A DNA stretch of 61,030 nt, taken from assembly GCA_022653735.1 (NCBI GenBank), contig JALCSU010000010.1, positions 1 through 61,030 on the forward strand, written 5' to 3'. The notes under the pieces were generated by a model. It ran no database searches. It was not told where the DNA came from and was given only the letters and a program-made list of their open reading frames with translations. Of this stretch, positions 14,138 to 23,694 are shown one piece after another (the first letter of the stretch is position 1; every line of letters begins with the position of its first letter). The translations under genes were made by a program, and so were the position numbers. Origin of the DNA: Bacteroidales bacterium (GTDB lineage: Bacteria > Bacteroidota > Bacteroidia > Bacteroidales > UBA932).

Positions 14138-16990
14138 ATGAAACGCAATTTTTTCTTGTTGCTTGCTCTCACTGTCCTGGCCTCGTGCGCCAAGGAATCT
14201 TTGGAAACAGGCAAGGCTGACGGCGAAAAGGAACTGGAGAAAGAAGAAATAAGCAGCAACGTGCCTGGAGTGGCTTTAGTGCAATTCAGCGATGAATTGA
14301 TTGCTAAGATCGAAGATGACCTCGATGCCGGGAAGCTGGCGACCAGATCGATGGAACTGAACCAGGCGATGGACGAACTGGGAATAACATCAATGAAGAG
14401 GCTTTTCCCCTATGCCGGAGAATATGAGCCACGAACGAGAGCCGAAGGCCTCCACCGATGCTACATAATCGAATATTCAAAGAATATATCTTCGACGCGG
14501 GCAGAGGCTCAATTCGATGCCATCCCTGGCGTAGAGCATGTCGAAGGGATGCCGCAGATAGAGATGCAGGCTACATTCAACGACCCATATTTTACCCAGC
14601 AGTGGGGGCTGTCCAACAGTTCCCACCCGACATACGACGTGAACGTAGAGCCTGTCTGGAAATATTTCACCACCGGCAGCCCGCAGGTGGTAGTGTCAGT
14701 AGTCGATGGAGGGATTGATCTTAACCATGCCGACCTGAAAGAGAATCTGTACGACAAGCACTACGATGCCATAAAAGACACGATGGCGAATTCGGAGATA
14801 GTCGTCTCCAACCACGCAACGCACGTGGCCGGGATAATCTCTGCCGTGAACAACAATGGCACAGGCATTTGCGGCATTGCGGGAGGCGACCTCGCGCAAG
14901 GTCAGGGCGGAGTCAAGCTCATGTCTTGCCAGATATTCAAAGGGTCATCTAACGGCAGCTCCGCCGCTGCCATCAAATGGGGTGCGGACCACGGTGCAGT
15001 GATATCACAGAACAGCTGGCAGTACACCTATGATGCGGACAAAGACGGAAAGCTTTCCGAAAGCGAACGCCAGAATGCCCTGAAAGGAAAGATAAATTTC
15101 TTCGACAAGCTGGCCGTGGATTACTTCATTAAATACGCTGGCTGCGACAATCTTGGCGAACAGCTCGCCAGCTCTCCGATGAAGGGCGGCATTGTGATTT
15201 TCGCAGCTGGGAACAACGGGCTAGAGAACGGAGCGCCTGCGAATTACGACAAGGTGATCGCCGTCGGAGCCATCACCAACGACGGATCTCGCGCATCCTA
15301 CTCGAATTATGGAGATTTCGTGGATCTGTGCGCTCCTGGCAGCGTAATTTACAGTTCCATCGGTGGCAGCAGGTATTCCAACATGAACGGCACGTCCATG
15401 GCTTGCCCACATGTTTCCGGCGTGGCAGCCCTACTGGTCTCCCATTTCGGCGGGCAAGGCTTCACTGCTGGCATGCTGAAAGAAAAGCTGCTTCAGGGGG
15501 CTAATTACGAAGCTGTCGCTGGAAAGCAGATTGGTGGCTTGGTAGATGCCTACGGGGCATTCACGTATGGCAGCGCTGCCGTGCCATCAGCCGTGACCGA
15601 CCCTAAGGCGTCAGTCAATGCCAATGAGTCTACTTTGTCTTGGACTGCGACTGCGGACACCACGGGAGCCCCCGCCTACGGCTACTTGATCATATACGGC
15701 ACGGACAGCGCCTCGGTGAAGAAAGCCACTCACGATTCATTTGGAAACACCCTGTCGCGCATAATCGAGACTATGCCTGACGTTGGAACAACTGTGACTT
15801 CCACATTTACGGAGCTGGAATTTTCCACGGAATATTTCTACAAAGTCATCGCCTATTCCGTGAATAAGAATTATGCCGATCCTTCGCCGGTCGTCAGCAT
15901 CAGGACTCCAGACAACCACGCTCCGGAAATCACCACAAATTACTCCGGGACGACATCAATCCGACAGAACGAGACAATCAGGGTGCCGCTGACCATCAAG
16001 GACCCTGACGGACACACGATGACCATCTCCTACACGAAAGGGTCGTCCGCAGACAGCTTCAATGCCAACACGATAATTATCGTTGGCTCGAATGCGAGCC
16101 CGGGGACGTACACTGCCATCGTAAAGGCCACCGACCAGTACGGCGCATCGACTGAGTTCAGGTTCACCTACGTCATACTTGAAAATCGGCCTCCGGTGAT
16201 TACCTGCCTTTACACCGGCAGCTCGACCCTGAAGCATTACGAAAGCGTCTCGGTGCCGTTCTCGTTTAGCGACCCGGAGGGCGATGCAGTGTCCGTCAGC
16301 CTTGTTGACGGGTCCCAAACCGAAAGCCTTGCAGGCGTGACGCGCGAGGGCTTTACCCTGGAAATCAACGCATTGAAATGCAAGCCTGGCACTTATACGG
16401 CGACCATTGCCGCAACAGACCAGTTTGGAGCATCGAGCACCTACAAGTTTGCCTACACGGTGCTCCCCAACACTCCGCCGTCCAAGGTGAAAGATGCCCA
16501 AGACCTGTTCTATTCTTCGGTCGGCGGACAGTTCTCTCTCAATCTGGACGAATACTTCGGAGATCCAGACGGAGAGACCCTTGTCTATTCATTGGCTTCC
16601 GACGCTTCCTCCGTGGTGGGCGCTTCCATTAATGGGGATATGCTGACTGGCACCGTGAACGCTTTTGGCACCTCGACCGTGAGCGTCACGGCCTCCGATT
16701 CTCGCGGTGCGACTGCCGTTCTGTCTTTCATGGTCATCGCCAGAAGCGAGCCCTATCTCGCCTACCCTAACCCGGTTACCACGAATATGTTCATTTCCAC
16801 CGGAGCCACCCCGGAGCACGTGTCTATAAAGCTGTATTCGCAGACCGGCACAAAAGTCGTAAGCACCTCGGTCCAAGCCAGCGCATTCAACCCAGCCAAG
16901 ATTGACTTAAGCGGCATCGCCCCTGGCAGGTACCGCATGGAAATCTCTTTCCCAAGCCATTCTTACACCCAGACCATCGTAAAGCGATAA
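14138..16990 (+). CDS. S8 subtilisin-like serine protease with adhesin-type repeats and T9SS C-terminal domain
   Basis: The catalytic triad is visible as Asp in VVDGGIDL, His in NHATHVAG and Ser in NGTSMACPHVSG (about residues 190, 226 and 420 from ATG 14138). A propeptide-like region precedes it. After the protease come a fibronectin III-like domain (YGYLIIYGTD..) and then three cadherin/Ig-like repeats with DPDG or DPEG calcium-type motifs. Last comes a Por-secretion C-terminal domain of about 75 residues (YPNPVTTN..GIAPGRYRMEI..). The N-terminus has a lipobox (LASC). I prefer ATG 14138 because a -7 box ends at 14118 and would place the transcript start after the alternative ATG 14123. Predicted to be exported by the type IX system to the cell surface. 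The substrate is unknown. Confidence 0.88.
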   Translation: MKRNFFLLLALTVLASCAKESLETGKADGEKELEKEEISSNVPGVALVQFSDELIAKIEDDLDAGKLATRSMELNQAMDELGITSMKRLFPYAGEYEPRTRAEGLHRCYIIEYSKNISSTRAEAQFDAIPGVEHVEGMPQIEMQATFNDPYFTQQWGLSNSSHPTYDVNVEPVWKYFTTGSPQVVVSVVDGGIDLNHADLKENLYDKHYDAIKDTMANSEIVVSNHATHVAGIISAVNNNGTGICGIAGGDLAQGQGGVKLMSCQIFKGSSNGSSAAAIKWGADHGAVISQNSWQYTYDADKDGKLSESERQNALKGKINFFDKLAVDYFIKYAGCDNLGEQLASSPMKGGIVIFAAGNNGLENGAPANYDKVIAVGAITNDGSRASYSNYGDFVDLCAPGSVIYSSIGGSRYSNMNGTSMACPHVSGVAALLVSHFGGQGFTAGMLKEKLLQGANYEAVAGKQIGGLVDAYGAFTYGSAAVPSAVTDPKASVNANESTLSWTATADTTGAPAYGYLIIYGTDSASVKKATHDSFGNTLSRIIETMPDVGTTVTSTFTELEFSTEYFYKVIAYSVNKNYADPSPVVSIRTPDNHAPEITTNYSGTTSIRQNETIRVPLTIKDPDGHTMTISYTKGSSADSFNANTIIIVGSNASPGTYTAIVKATDQYGASTEFRFTYVILENRPPVITCLYTGSSTLKHYESVSVPFSFSDPEGDAVSVSLVDGSQTESLAGVTREGFTLEINALKCKPGTYTATIAATDQFGASSTYKFAYTVLPNTPPSKVKDAQDLFYSSVGGQFSLNLDEYFGDPDGETLVYSLASDASSVVGASINGDMLTGTVNAFGTSTVSVTASDSRGATAVLSFMVIARSEPYLAYPNPVTTNMFISTGATPEHVSIKLYSQTGTKVVSTSVQASAFNPAKIDLSGIAPGRYRMEISFPSHSYTQTIVKR

Positions 16991-17076
16991 AGGGCTAATA
17001 AATCCTCGATTTGCAAAGGTGAGCCAACCTTAAAGCCGATGACTCACCATGTTGCGCAACTCATGCGAAAATTAAT

Positions 17077-17127
17077 TTAGAATTTTTCAAAATAATTTGG
17101 TTATTTAGAATTATTCTAATATATTTG
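17077..17127 (+). promoter_or_regulatory. dps copy 1 promoter with tandem PerR-like boxes
   Basis: The -33 TTTG (17096-17099) and -7 TATATTTG (17120-17127) are separated by exactly 20 bp, the Bacteroidetes optimum. TTAGAATTATTCTAA at 17105-17119 is a perfect 7-1-7 palindrome of the Per-box type (TTAtAATnATTaTAA), lying in the spacer and touching the -7 box. A second, degenerate box, TTAGAATTTTTCAAA, sits at 17077-17091, so the two start 28 bp apart. This arrangement predicts repression by a PerR/Fur-family regulator, relieved by peroxide, as for mrgA/dps in other bacteria. Regulator identity is inferred. Confidence 0.82.
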
Positions 17128-17176
17128 CACTGTGAAAAAGATTCAATGAATATTAACAATTTAAAATTATACCATT

Positions 17177-17665
17177 ATGAAAACTACAGAAATCACAGGT
17201 CTTAGCAACCAGAACACCAGCATCCTAGTTAATGCCCTTTCTCAACTCCTGGCGGATTACCAGGTCCACTACACGAATCTTCGCAACCTTCACTGGAACG
17301 TCAAGGGACACGGGTTCTTCGTTCTGCACGAGAAATACGAGGAGTTCTACGATGACGCTGCCTCAAAGATCGATGAAATCGCTGAGCGCATACTTCAGCT
17401 GGACGGCACCCCTGAAAGCAGATTTTCCGAATATCTCAAGGTCTCTTCAATCAAGGAGCTGGGCGTCGTAGAGTGCGGACATGAGGGCATCGAATATGTT
17501 CTCGGCGCTCTGAAAACCCTGATAGCTTCAGAGCGTCAAGTTCTTAACCAGGCTTCAGAAATCGGGGATGAGGTTACGGTCGCAATCATGAGCGACTGGC
17601 TCAAAGAGCAGGAAAAAACTTCCTGGATGCTCGTCGCTTTCGAGAAAGCTAACTGCCAGAAATAA
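17177..17665 (+). CDS. dps: Dps family ferritin-like DNA-binding/stress protein, copy 1
   Basis: The product has 162 residues and forms a four-helix ferritin-like fold that would assemble into a dodecamer, oxidising Fe(II) with peroxide and protecting DNA. The inter-subunit ferroxidase ligands are present: His39 (NLHWN), His51, Glu55, Asp66 and Glu70 (DEIAER). The short N-terminus has one Lys and lacks a basic tail, so strong DNA binding is uncertain. It differs from copy 2 at 45228-45716 only by Thr78 for Ser and Val97 for Ala. It has its own promoter and terminator and is monocistronic. Confidence 0.94.
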   Translation: MKTTEITGLSNQNTSILVNALSQLLADYQVHYTNLRNLHWNVKGHGFFVLHEKYEEFYDDAASKIDEIAERILQLDGTPESRFSEYLKVSSIKELGVVECGHEGIEYVLGALKTLIASERQVLNQASEIGDEVTVAIMSDWLKEQEKTSWMLVAFEKANCQK

Positions 17666-17688
17666 GACTGGCATTAACCCCTAGCAGG

Positions 17689-17730
17689 ACAGCTGCCAAG
17701 GCACACAGCCTAGGCAGCTGTCTTATTTTC
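17689..17730 (+). terminator. Rho-independent terminator of dps copy 1
   Basis: ACAGCTGCC (17689-17697) pairs with GGCAGCTGT (17713-17721), extended inward by three further pairs around one A-A mismatch. It is followed by CTTATTTTC. Copy 2 has a T-T mismatch at the same stem position. Confidence 0.85.
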
Positions 17731-17815
17731 TCGCTTACAGAATAAGGCACGCATGACAGAAAAGAGCTCGCCGGAAAAGCGAGCCCTTATTCATCACAGT
17801 GAATGCGAATGTACG

Positions 17816-19483
17816 CTAGAAGTTCTGAGGAACGTCGGTGGCTTTGAGCGTGCCGCCGTGATGAAGCGCCGCCTGAGACCAGAACAGACCATATTGAGTA
17901 CGATACTTAAACTTACTGCCACTGGACCTGAAGTCCTCTGGCATTCTCGCCTCATTAGTCTGAAGCTCATTTTCAGGATAAGGCATCCTCTGGATAATAT
18001 TACCTTTCTCAACCTGAGCTCCTGAATTGTACATAGGCAACTCGACAGTTCCGTCGTATACTCCAGGATAGCCGGTACGGCGTATTTCAGCCCATGCCTC
18101 AACAGAGTTAGGGAAGAGTGCAATCCACTTCTGAATGGCTATGCTGCGCAGTTTCTCCTCGTTACTGCTTCCGAATGCAGGAAGAGCGTTGACATATTCA
18201 TTGTAAGCGCTGCTTGAAATAGTAGTGCTTCCGCCAGAACGGGTGATGAAATATGCAATTTCATCCATAGAAGCCCTGATGCCTTGCTTCCAGACAGACT
18301 CTGCGTCACCTGTGTCCCACCCTCTCAGGATAGCCTCAGCCTTGAGGAAGAGGGCCTCTGAATATGTCGCATAGCACCAGGAGAGGTTCTGGTTGGCTGA
18401 ATTATGGAAGTCGAAGAAAAAGAATCCTTCTTTCGTGCTGCAGTTCAGGCGAGCGTAAGAGCTGGAGTTTCCAGAGTTATTGCCTCCATGAGCTTTAGTG
18501 ACGGCGGCATCTGTTCCATTCTCGATTGTTCCATTAGGATAACCATCCCACTGATTCCCGGTCGTTGATTTAAGATCACCGGCTTCGAACCAAATAGCAC
18601 GGCGAGGGTCTGCGACCCCTGTCGCATATCCTTTATTCGTGCCATTCAAAACGCTCATGAAGCAATCCTCTGGAATGGTATTGGCCCAATCGTAGTATGT
18701 CCTGTCATAGTAGTCACCCCACACAGAAGAGTCGCAGGAAATCCTTGCATAGTCAGACGCACTGCTCATCGCAAGATCCTTGGCTCCCTGATAATATGTC
18801 TTTGCCGTTTCTGCCAGACTTGTTCCGGACACTCGCATGGACAGCCTCATAATAAGGGTATTTGCCAGTTTGCGCCATTTGGCGAAATCATTTGAATATA
18901 CCATGTCGTAATTGTCTATTCCTATCTGCCCGTCAGTGTTTGAAAGCGCATCGGAATCGGCCTTCAGCCTGGCGAGAAGATCAGCGTAGATTTCTTCCTG
19001 CGAATTGTAAGGAATCGTATTGCCCATCCCTGCATAATTGCCTTCAGCATCTTTGTACGGGGCATCGCCGTTGCGATCCACGATGCGAAGCCACATGATA
19101 ACATTCCAGATGTCGTTCATCGCTGAAACAGCTTTCATGTCATCTTTCCCTTCGCACAGGGCCTTCACCTCAAGGAATTCCCTCTGGCGCGCTGTGTAGA
19201 AATCTCTCCAGAAAATATCGCCCCATCCAGCATTGTAAACATACTGGTTGGTGCCACCCAGTCCCATAGGGGAAAGATAGTGGGCATACATATCGTCAAA
19301 GAGGTTGAAATTACGCTGGTGGTCAGCAGAAGAACCATAATACATTGCTCTTCCAAGCAGAGGACCAGCCTGGAGCGAAGACTCTGTGATAGAGGTCTTG
19401 CTCTTATTCATCTCATCGAAATCGTCACCGCAGCTAGCGAAAACGAACAGAGACAAAAATAATGGTATAATGATTTTTTTCAT
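17816..19483 (-). CDS. SusD-like surface glycan-binding lipoprotein (SusD_2 type)
   Basis: 555 residues with a lipobox signal (LFVFASC). The body matches the SusD/RagB-like group 2: a helical TPR-type scaffold with the FAKWRKLANTLIMRLSMR segment (about residue 205) and KWIALFPNSVEAWAEIRRTGYP near residue 480, typical of this subgroup. It should sit on the outer membrane as the lid of its SusC partner and bind the transported glycan or peptide. It starts 12 bp after the SusC-like gene on the same strand. That partner carries an in-frame stop, so this SusD may have no working transporter. Confidence 0.9.
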   Translation of the reverse strand: MKKIIIPLFLSLFVFASCGDDFDEMNKSKTSITESSLQAGPLLGRAMYYGSSADHQRNFNLFDDMYAHYLSPMGLGGTNQYVYNAGWGDIFWRDFYTARQREFLEVKALCEGKDDMKAVSAMNDIWNVIMWLRIVDRNGDAPYKDAEGNYAGMGNTIPYNSQEEIYADLLARLKADSDALSNTDGQIGIDNYDMVYSNDFAKWRKLANTLIMRLSMRVSGTSLAETAKTYYQGAKDLAMSSASDYARISCDSSVWGDYYDRTYYDWANTIPEDCFMSVLNGTNKGYATGVADPRRAIWFEAGDLKSTTGNQWDGYPNGTIENGTDAAVTKAHGGNNSGNSSSYARLNCSTKEGFFFFDFHNSANQNLSWCYATYSEALFLKAEAILRGWDTGDAESVWKQGIRASMDEIAYFITRSGGSTTISSSAYNEYVNALPAFGSSNEEKLRSIAIQKWIALFPNSVEAWAEIRRTGYPGVYDGTVELPMYNSGAQVEKGNIIQRMPYPENELQTNEARMPEDFRSSGSKFKYRTQYGLFWSQAALHHGGTLKATDVPQNF

Positions 19484-19495
19484 ATTGCAATCGTT

Positions 19496-22400
19496 TTAGA
19501 ATCCAAGCGTGAGTGAGAAACCAAATGTACGTGATCCAGGATAAGGACACATATCAAATGCCGTGGCATAAATGGAAGTATCGGTCAGCGATCCATCTGG
19601 AGTTGTGCCTGGCGTATGCTTTACAAGATACAGCAGGTTGCTCCCGAACACCGAAAATCTTGCATTTTCAACTACGCCCTTCGTAATCCTGTTCACGAAG
19701 TCAGGGTTGAATGAATATGACAGCGAGAGCTCTGAAAGCTTCAGGTAGCCGGCGTTGTATATGAACTCCTCATCAACGGCATTCGTCCAGTATTTCTGAG
19801 CCGAGATAGCCACAGTATTTGCGGTTCCGCTTTCATTGACGCCTTCAACCACCATCTGGTCACGATTCTCCGTGCGTTTAGCCGTACCATGGATGGCTGC
19901 GCTATATTCAGTCACTGAATAAAGGTCACCACCATTCTGGAAAGAGAACAGAGCATTTAATCCAAGATTCTTGTATGATGCGTTCAGGCTGAAAGAACCC
20001 GTGAAATTAGGATTGATGTCACCAATCTCCTGGCTAGCGTCGCGAAGAGGCAGACCGTCTGAACCGATGATCTTGTTGCCATTGTCATCGCGGCGATACT
20101 TGTAACCGTAAATCTTTCCAAGGGACTCACCTTCGATAGCGTAAACATATATTCCTGAATATCCGGTCATGTGGCCAAGTTCGTACATCTTCAAATCTTC
20201 GGTAAGCTCGTTGACCTTGTTCCAGTTCTTAGAGAAGTTAACTGTCGTCCCGACGGTCCAATTCCTATTTCGGATAAAATCTGCGTTGAATGTAAGTTCC
20301 AGACCCCTATTGGTAATCTTACCAGCGTTGATCCACTTATTCTGCACGCCAGAAGCATAATTCATGGCTACAGACATGATCTGATTCTTGGTTACAGTAT
20401 TATAGTACGTGAGGTCGAGTCCTAATCTGTTCTTGAAGAAATGCCATTCGGTACCAATCTCGTAAGAGTCGGACATTTCAGGTTTCAGGTTTGCATTAGC
20501 CATTGTCGTAGGCTGCTCGATGAAGATGTATCCATTAGCACCGGTGGTTGTGCTGTAGGTGCTCTCCAACTGATAAGGATCCGTGTCTTTACCTACCTTT
20601 GCCCAAGAGAAGCGAACCTTGCCATAATCAATCACATCGTGATTGTAATTTATCCCATAGGCATCAGCAGCAGATGTAAGCAACGCTGAAAGGCTGACGG
20701 AAGGATAGAAATATGACCTATTGTCTTTTGGGAGGGTTGAAGACCAGTCGTTACGAGCAGTTAAGTCAAGATAGAGCCAGTCTTTGTAGCCAATGTTAGC
20801 AAATCCATAGACCGAGTTCACTTGTTTCTCCGAAACATAGTTGCTAGCATGAATCGTCGTACCTGCGGCGATGAACTGAGCGCCCTGAAGGGCAATTGAG
20901 CGACCTTCTGACCATAAATCGTCATAGTGGTACCGCATGATGTTTCCACCTGCGCTAGCTCCCAGATCAAAATCGCCATATTTGTGATTCCACGAAAGAA
21001 GAGCCTCCGTGTTTTCTTCGATGCGGGTATATTTTCTTTCCTCAACTCCAGGATAATGTCCAGTGAAAACAGGATCCTGATATGGCCAGCTATAATTCAC
21101 GGTGAATCCAGTCCAATCATATCCTTCCTTGACCCTCAGCTTAAGGTCTTTCGTGAACTGGAAGTTAAGTGCCGCCATTCCGAAGAACTTATTCTGCACG
21201 TCTTTGTTATTGAACTGGTCCTGCAGGAAGTAAACGTTCTGGTGTTCAGCATCCGGTCCGTAATAGTTGTCCTCGATGTATTCTCCAGGCCTGGAAGCAT
21301 CGAATTCGTTAGCCTTGAGCGATTCCATCGTAATGGAACGAGGAATCTTGTTGATATAATATGTAGCGCCATAGGCTCCGCGGGTCTGACGGTTGTTTCC
21401 GATCGTCTTGACGTAGTTAGCCTTGACATCAATGCCGAACCAGTCAGTAACCTTATTGCTGCTTACGAAATCGATGCTCGTCTTGTCCAGTCTAGTCGGT
21501 TTTATGATAGACTGAGTGTCGTCGTGGCCAATCGTGAGACGGAACGGATTGCCTTCATTTCCGCCCTGGATAGTAACGTTATTAGACTGCATGTTGCCGG
21601 TACGGTAATACTCCGTGAACGGGTTCTTCGTCCCCATGTAAGGCACCTGCACAGAGGAATCCCACCATGCAGGAACCATGGTGCCGGAACTCATCCTGGC
21701 ACCCCAAGAGTTCTCTGAAGTAGTGCCAACCTCGCCATTGTCACCCTGACCCCATGTATCTTGAAGATCAAGGTAATATGAAACTGGCGACCAAGTAAAC
21801 TTACCTGAATATGTCACACCAATCTTGCCATCAGCGCGACCACCTTTCTTGGTAGTTATGAGTATGACGCCGTTACCTGCGCGAGAACCGTAAAGCGCAG
21901 CGGCAGTAGGGCCTTTCAGCACAGAAACGGACTCAACGTCTTCCGGATTGATGTCGAATGCTCCGCTAGCGCGGTCAACGCCACCCCAAAGACCGGCCTG
22001 CCCATCGATGTCGTGTCCGCCGGTATCGTACGGAACGCCATCTATCACATACATAGGCTCGTTGTTGTCTGAGAGCGAAGAATTACCACGAAGGACAATT
22101 CTCGTGGATCCGCCAGCTCCAGTACCGGAATTATTAATCTGAAGACCAGCGACCTTGCCCTGCAGGGCATCTGTAAGGGTAGCGGTCCCAGAACGAGCAA
22201 TCTGGTCTGCCTTGACATCCTGAACTGCATAACCGAGAGATTTCTTCTCGCGGGAAATGCCAAGAGCAGTGACTACGACTTCATCCAAAAGTTCATTGTC
22301 TTCGGTCAAAGTCACGTTTACAGAACCACCGTTCCAAACCACTTCGACATCTTTATATCCTATATTAGATATAAGAAGAGTTGCCCCTGTTGGAACCCCA

Positions 22401-22627
22401 GAAAGAGAGAATGTGCCATCTTCCTAAGTAACGGTCCCGTTAGTGGTGCCTTTTACTAGAATGCTGGCTCCCGGAACCGGACCAGCATTATCGACTATCG
22501 TACCCGTTACGGTGTTCTTTGATTGAGACACCTGAGCTGAAACTTCTGAAGCTTCAGCAAGGAATGCCGCGCCTGTCATAAACATCAGCGCTGACATTGC
22601 CACGACTGTTTTAAGCCAAGTTGACAT
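19496..22627 (-). pseudogene. SusC/RagA-like TonB-dependent transporter interrupted by an in-frame amber codon
   Basis: Reading from ATG 22627, the signal peptide and carboxypeptidase-like domain (VTGTIVDNAGPVPGAS) run into TAG at 22424-22426, codon 68. The same frame then continues with EDGTFSLSGVPTG, the rest of that domain, the SusC plug (DEVVVTALGISREKKSLGY) and a full beta-barrel to 19496. No frame shift is needed. One base change, for example GAG to TAG, explains the break. The downstream part alone would lack signal peptide and regulatory domain, so the gene is inactive unless the stop is read through or is a sequence error. The partner SusD follows 12 bp downstream. The otherwise intact frame implies a very recent mutation. 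Confidence 0.88.
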
Positions 22628-22642
22628 TGTTAAAATATTTTA

Positions 22643-22728
22643 ATTTTCTTCGGCTTTCGCCGACGGACATCTCCAAACCATTTCGGAAATGGAATGCAAA
22701 ATTAAAGTATTTTATTCTTAGCTTCAAA
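22643..22728 (-). promoter_or_regulatory. Promoter and leader hairpin of the interrupted SusC gene
   Basis: On the minus strand, TTTG (22728-22725) and TAATTTTG (22704-22697) are separated by 20 bp, a full match to the Bacteroidetes promoter. The predicted leader of about 60 nt contains a small GC stem, CGGC-GAAA-GCCG, close to the start codon within an otherwise AT-rich leader. Confidence 0.72.
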
Positions 22729-22893
22729 TATTTTACTAATAAAAAGAAACTTTATCTCAAAATATAATTATCGAAATAAATTATAAAACGAATTATCTTT
22801 AACAATTCTTAATTATGCATTCATGCATTCACAAAGGCCATTTTAGCGTCTTTTGGGCGAATCCTCATGAACCCATTAAAATTAAAGGAAGAG

Positions 22894-23688
22894 TCAGACG
22901 GCGACGGGGGCTTTGATGGCAGGCCATGGGTCATAGCCTTCCAGCTTGAAATCGTCTATTTTGAAATCAAAGACAGATTTCACTTCAGGGTTCAGGATCA
23001 TTCGTGGAAGCGGACGAGGGGTTCGGGTGAGCTGCTCGCGTACCTGGTCGAAATGATTTAGGTATATGTGAGTGTCGCCTGTCGTGTGGATGAAGTCACC
23101 CAGTCCCAGGCCGCATTCCTGCGCAATCATCATCGTCAGCAGGGCATAAGAGGCTATATTGAATGGCACTCCCAGGAAGGTGTCTGCGCTGCGCTGATAG
23201 AGCTGACAGCTTAGACGGCCTTCGGCGACGTAAAACTGAAACAGGCAGTGGCATGGCGGAAGCGCCATTTCGTCCACTTCTCCAGGGTTCCATGCCGTGA
23301 CAATCATTCTGCGAGAGTCCGGATTATGCTTTATGGTCTCTATGACATTCTTCAGCTGGTCGATTTTCCGTCCGTCCGGAGCGGGCCACGACCGCCACTG
23401 ATGGCCGTAGACTGGCCCTAAGTCGCCGTTTTCATCAGCCCACTCGTCCCAAATGTGAACGTTGTTGTCCAGCAGGTACTTGATGTTGGTGTCTCCGGCA
23501 ATGAACCAGAGGAGTTCGTGTATTATGCCTCGGATGAACACTTTCTTGGTTGTCAGGAGCGGAAAGCCGTCGTTGAGATTGAATCTCATCTGATGACCGA
23601 ATATGCTTTTGGTGCCTACTCCGGTGCGGTCATGCTTCACGACACCATCGTCCATTATATGGCGCAATAAATCCAGATATTGTTGCAT
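22894..23688 (-). CDS. thyA: Thymidylate synthase
   Basis: Converts dUMP and methylene-tetrahydrofolate to dTMP and dihydrofolate in the cytoplasm. From ATG 23688 the protein is 264 residues, the same length as E. coli ThyA; an in-frame TTG two codons upstream is unnecessary. Conserved features are DRTGVGT near the N-terminus, LWFIAGDTN, the catalytic Cys in [10 protein letters not shown] (about residue 146), the phosphate-binding [18 protein letters not shown], and HIYLNHFDQ. The C-terminus ends in APVAV like E. coli ThyA. It is the last gene of a four-gene operon and begins 6 bp after galM. A folA is not adjacent. Confidence 0.97.
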   Translation of the reverse strand: MQQYLDLLRHIMDDGVVKHDRTGVGTKSIFGHQMRFNLNDGFPLLTTKKVFIRGIIHELLWFIAGDTNIKYLLDNNVHIWDEWADENGDLGPVYGHQWRSWPAPDGRKIDQLKNVIETIKHNPDSRRMIVTAWNPGEVDEMALPPCHCLFQFYVAEGRLSCQLYQRSADTFLGVPFNIASYALLTMMIAQECGLGLGDFIHTTGDTHIYLNHFDQVREQLTRTPRPLPRMILNPEVKSVFDFKIDDFKLEGYDPWPAIKAPVAV

Positions 23689-23694
23689 GGTCAA

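Larger units (their letters stand above)
17069..17742 (+). repeat. 674-bp direct repeat carrying dps, copy 1
   Basis: This interval matches 45120-45793 without gaps and with 10 mismatches (98.5% identity). It includes promoter, operators, the whole dps gene and its terminator, and identity stops abruptly on both sides. It is the left end of a directly repeated pair with starts 28 kb apart, so homologous recombination could delete or amplify the DNA between them. Confidence 0.95.

Noticed and set aside
22424..22426. TAG as a reassigned sense codon
   Set aside because: TAG ends normal genes here, for example the UPF0324 gene at 54076-54078, and the usual Bacteroidota code needs no change; a point mutation is simpler.
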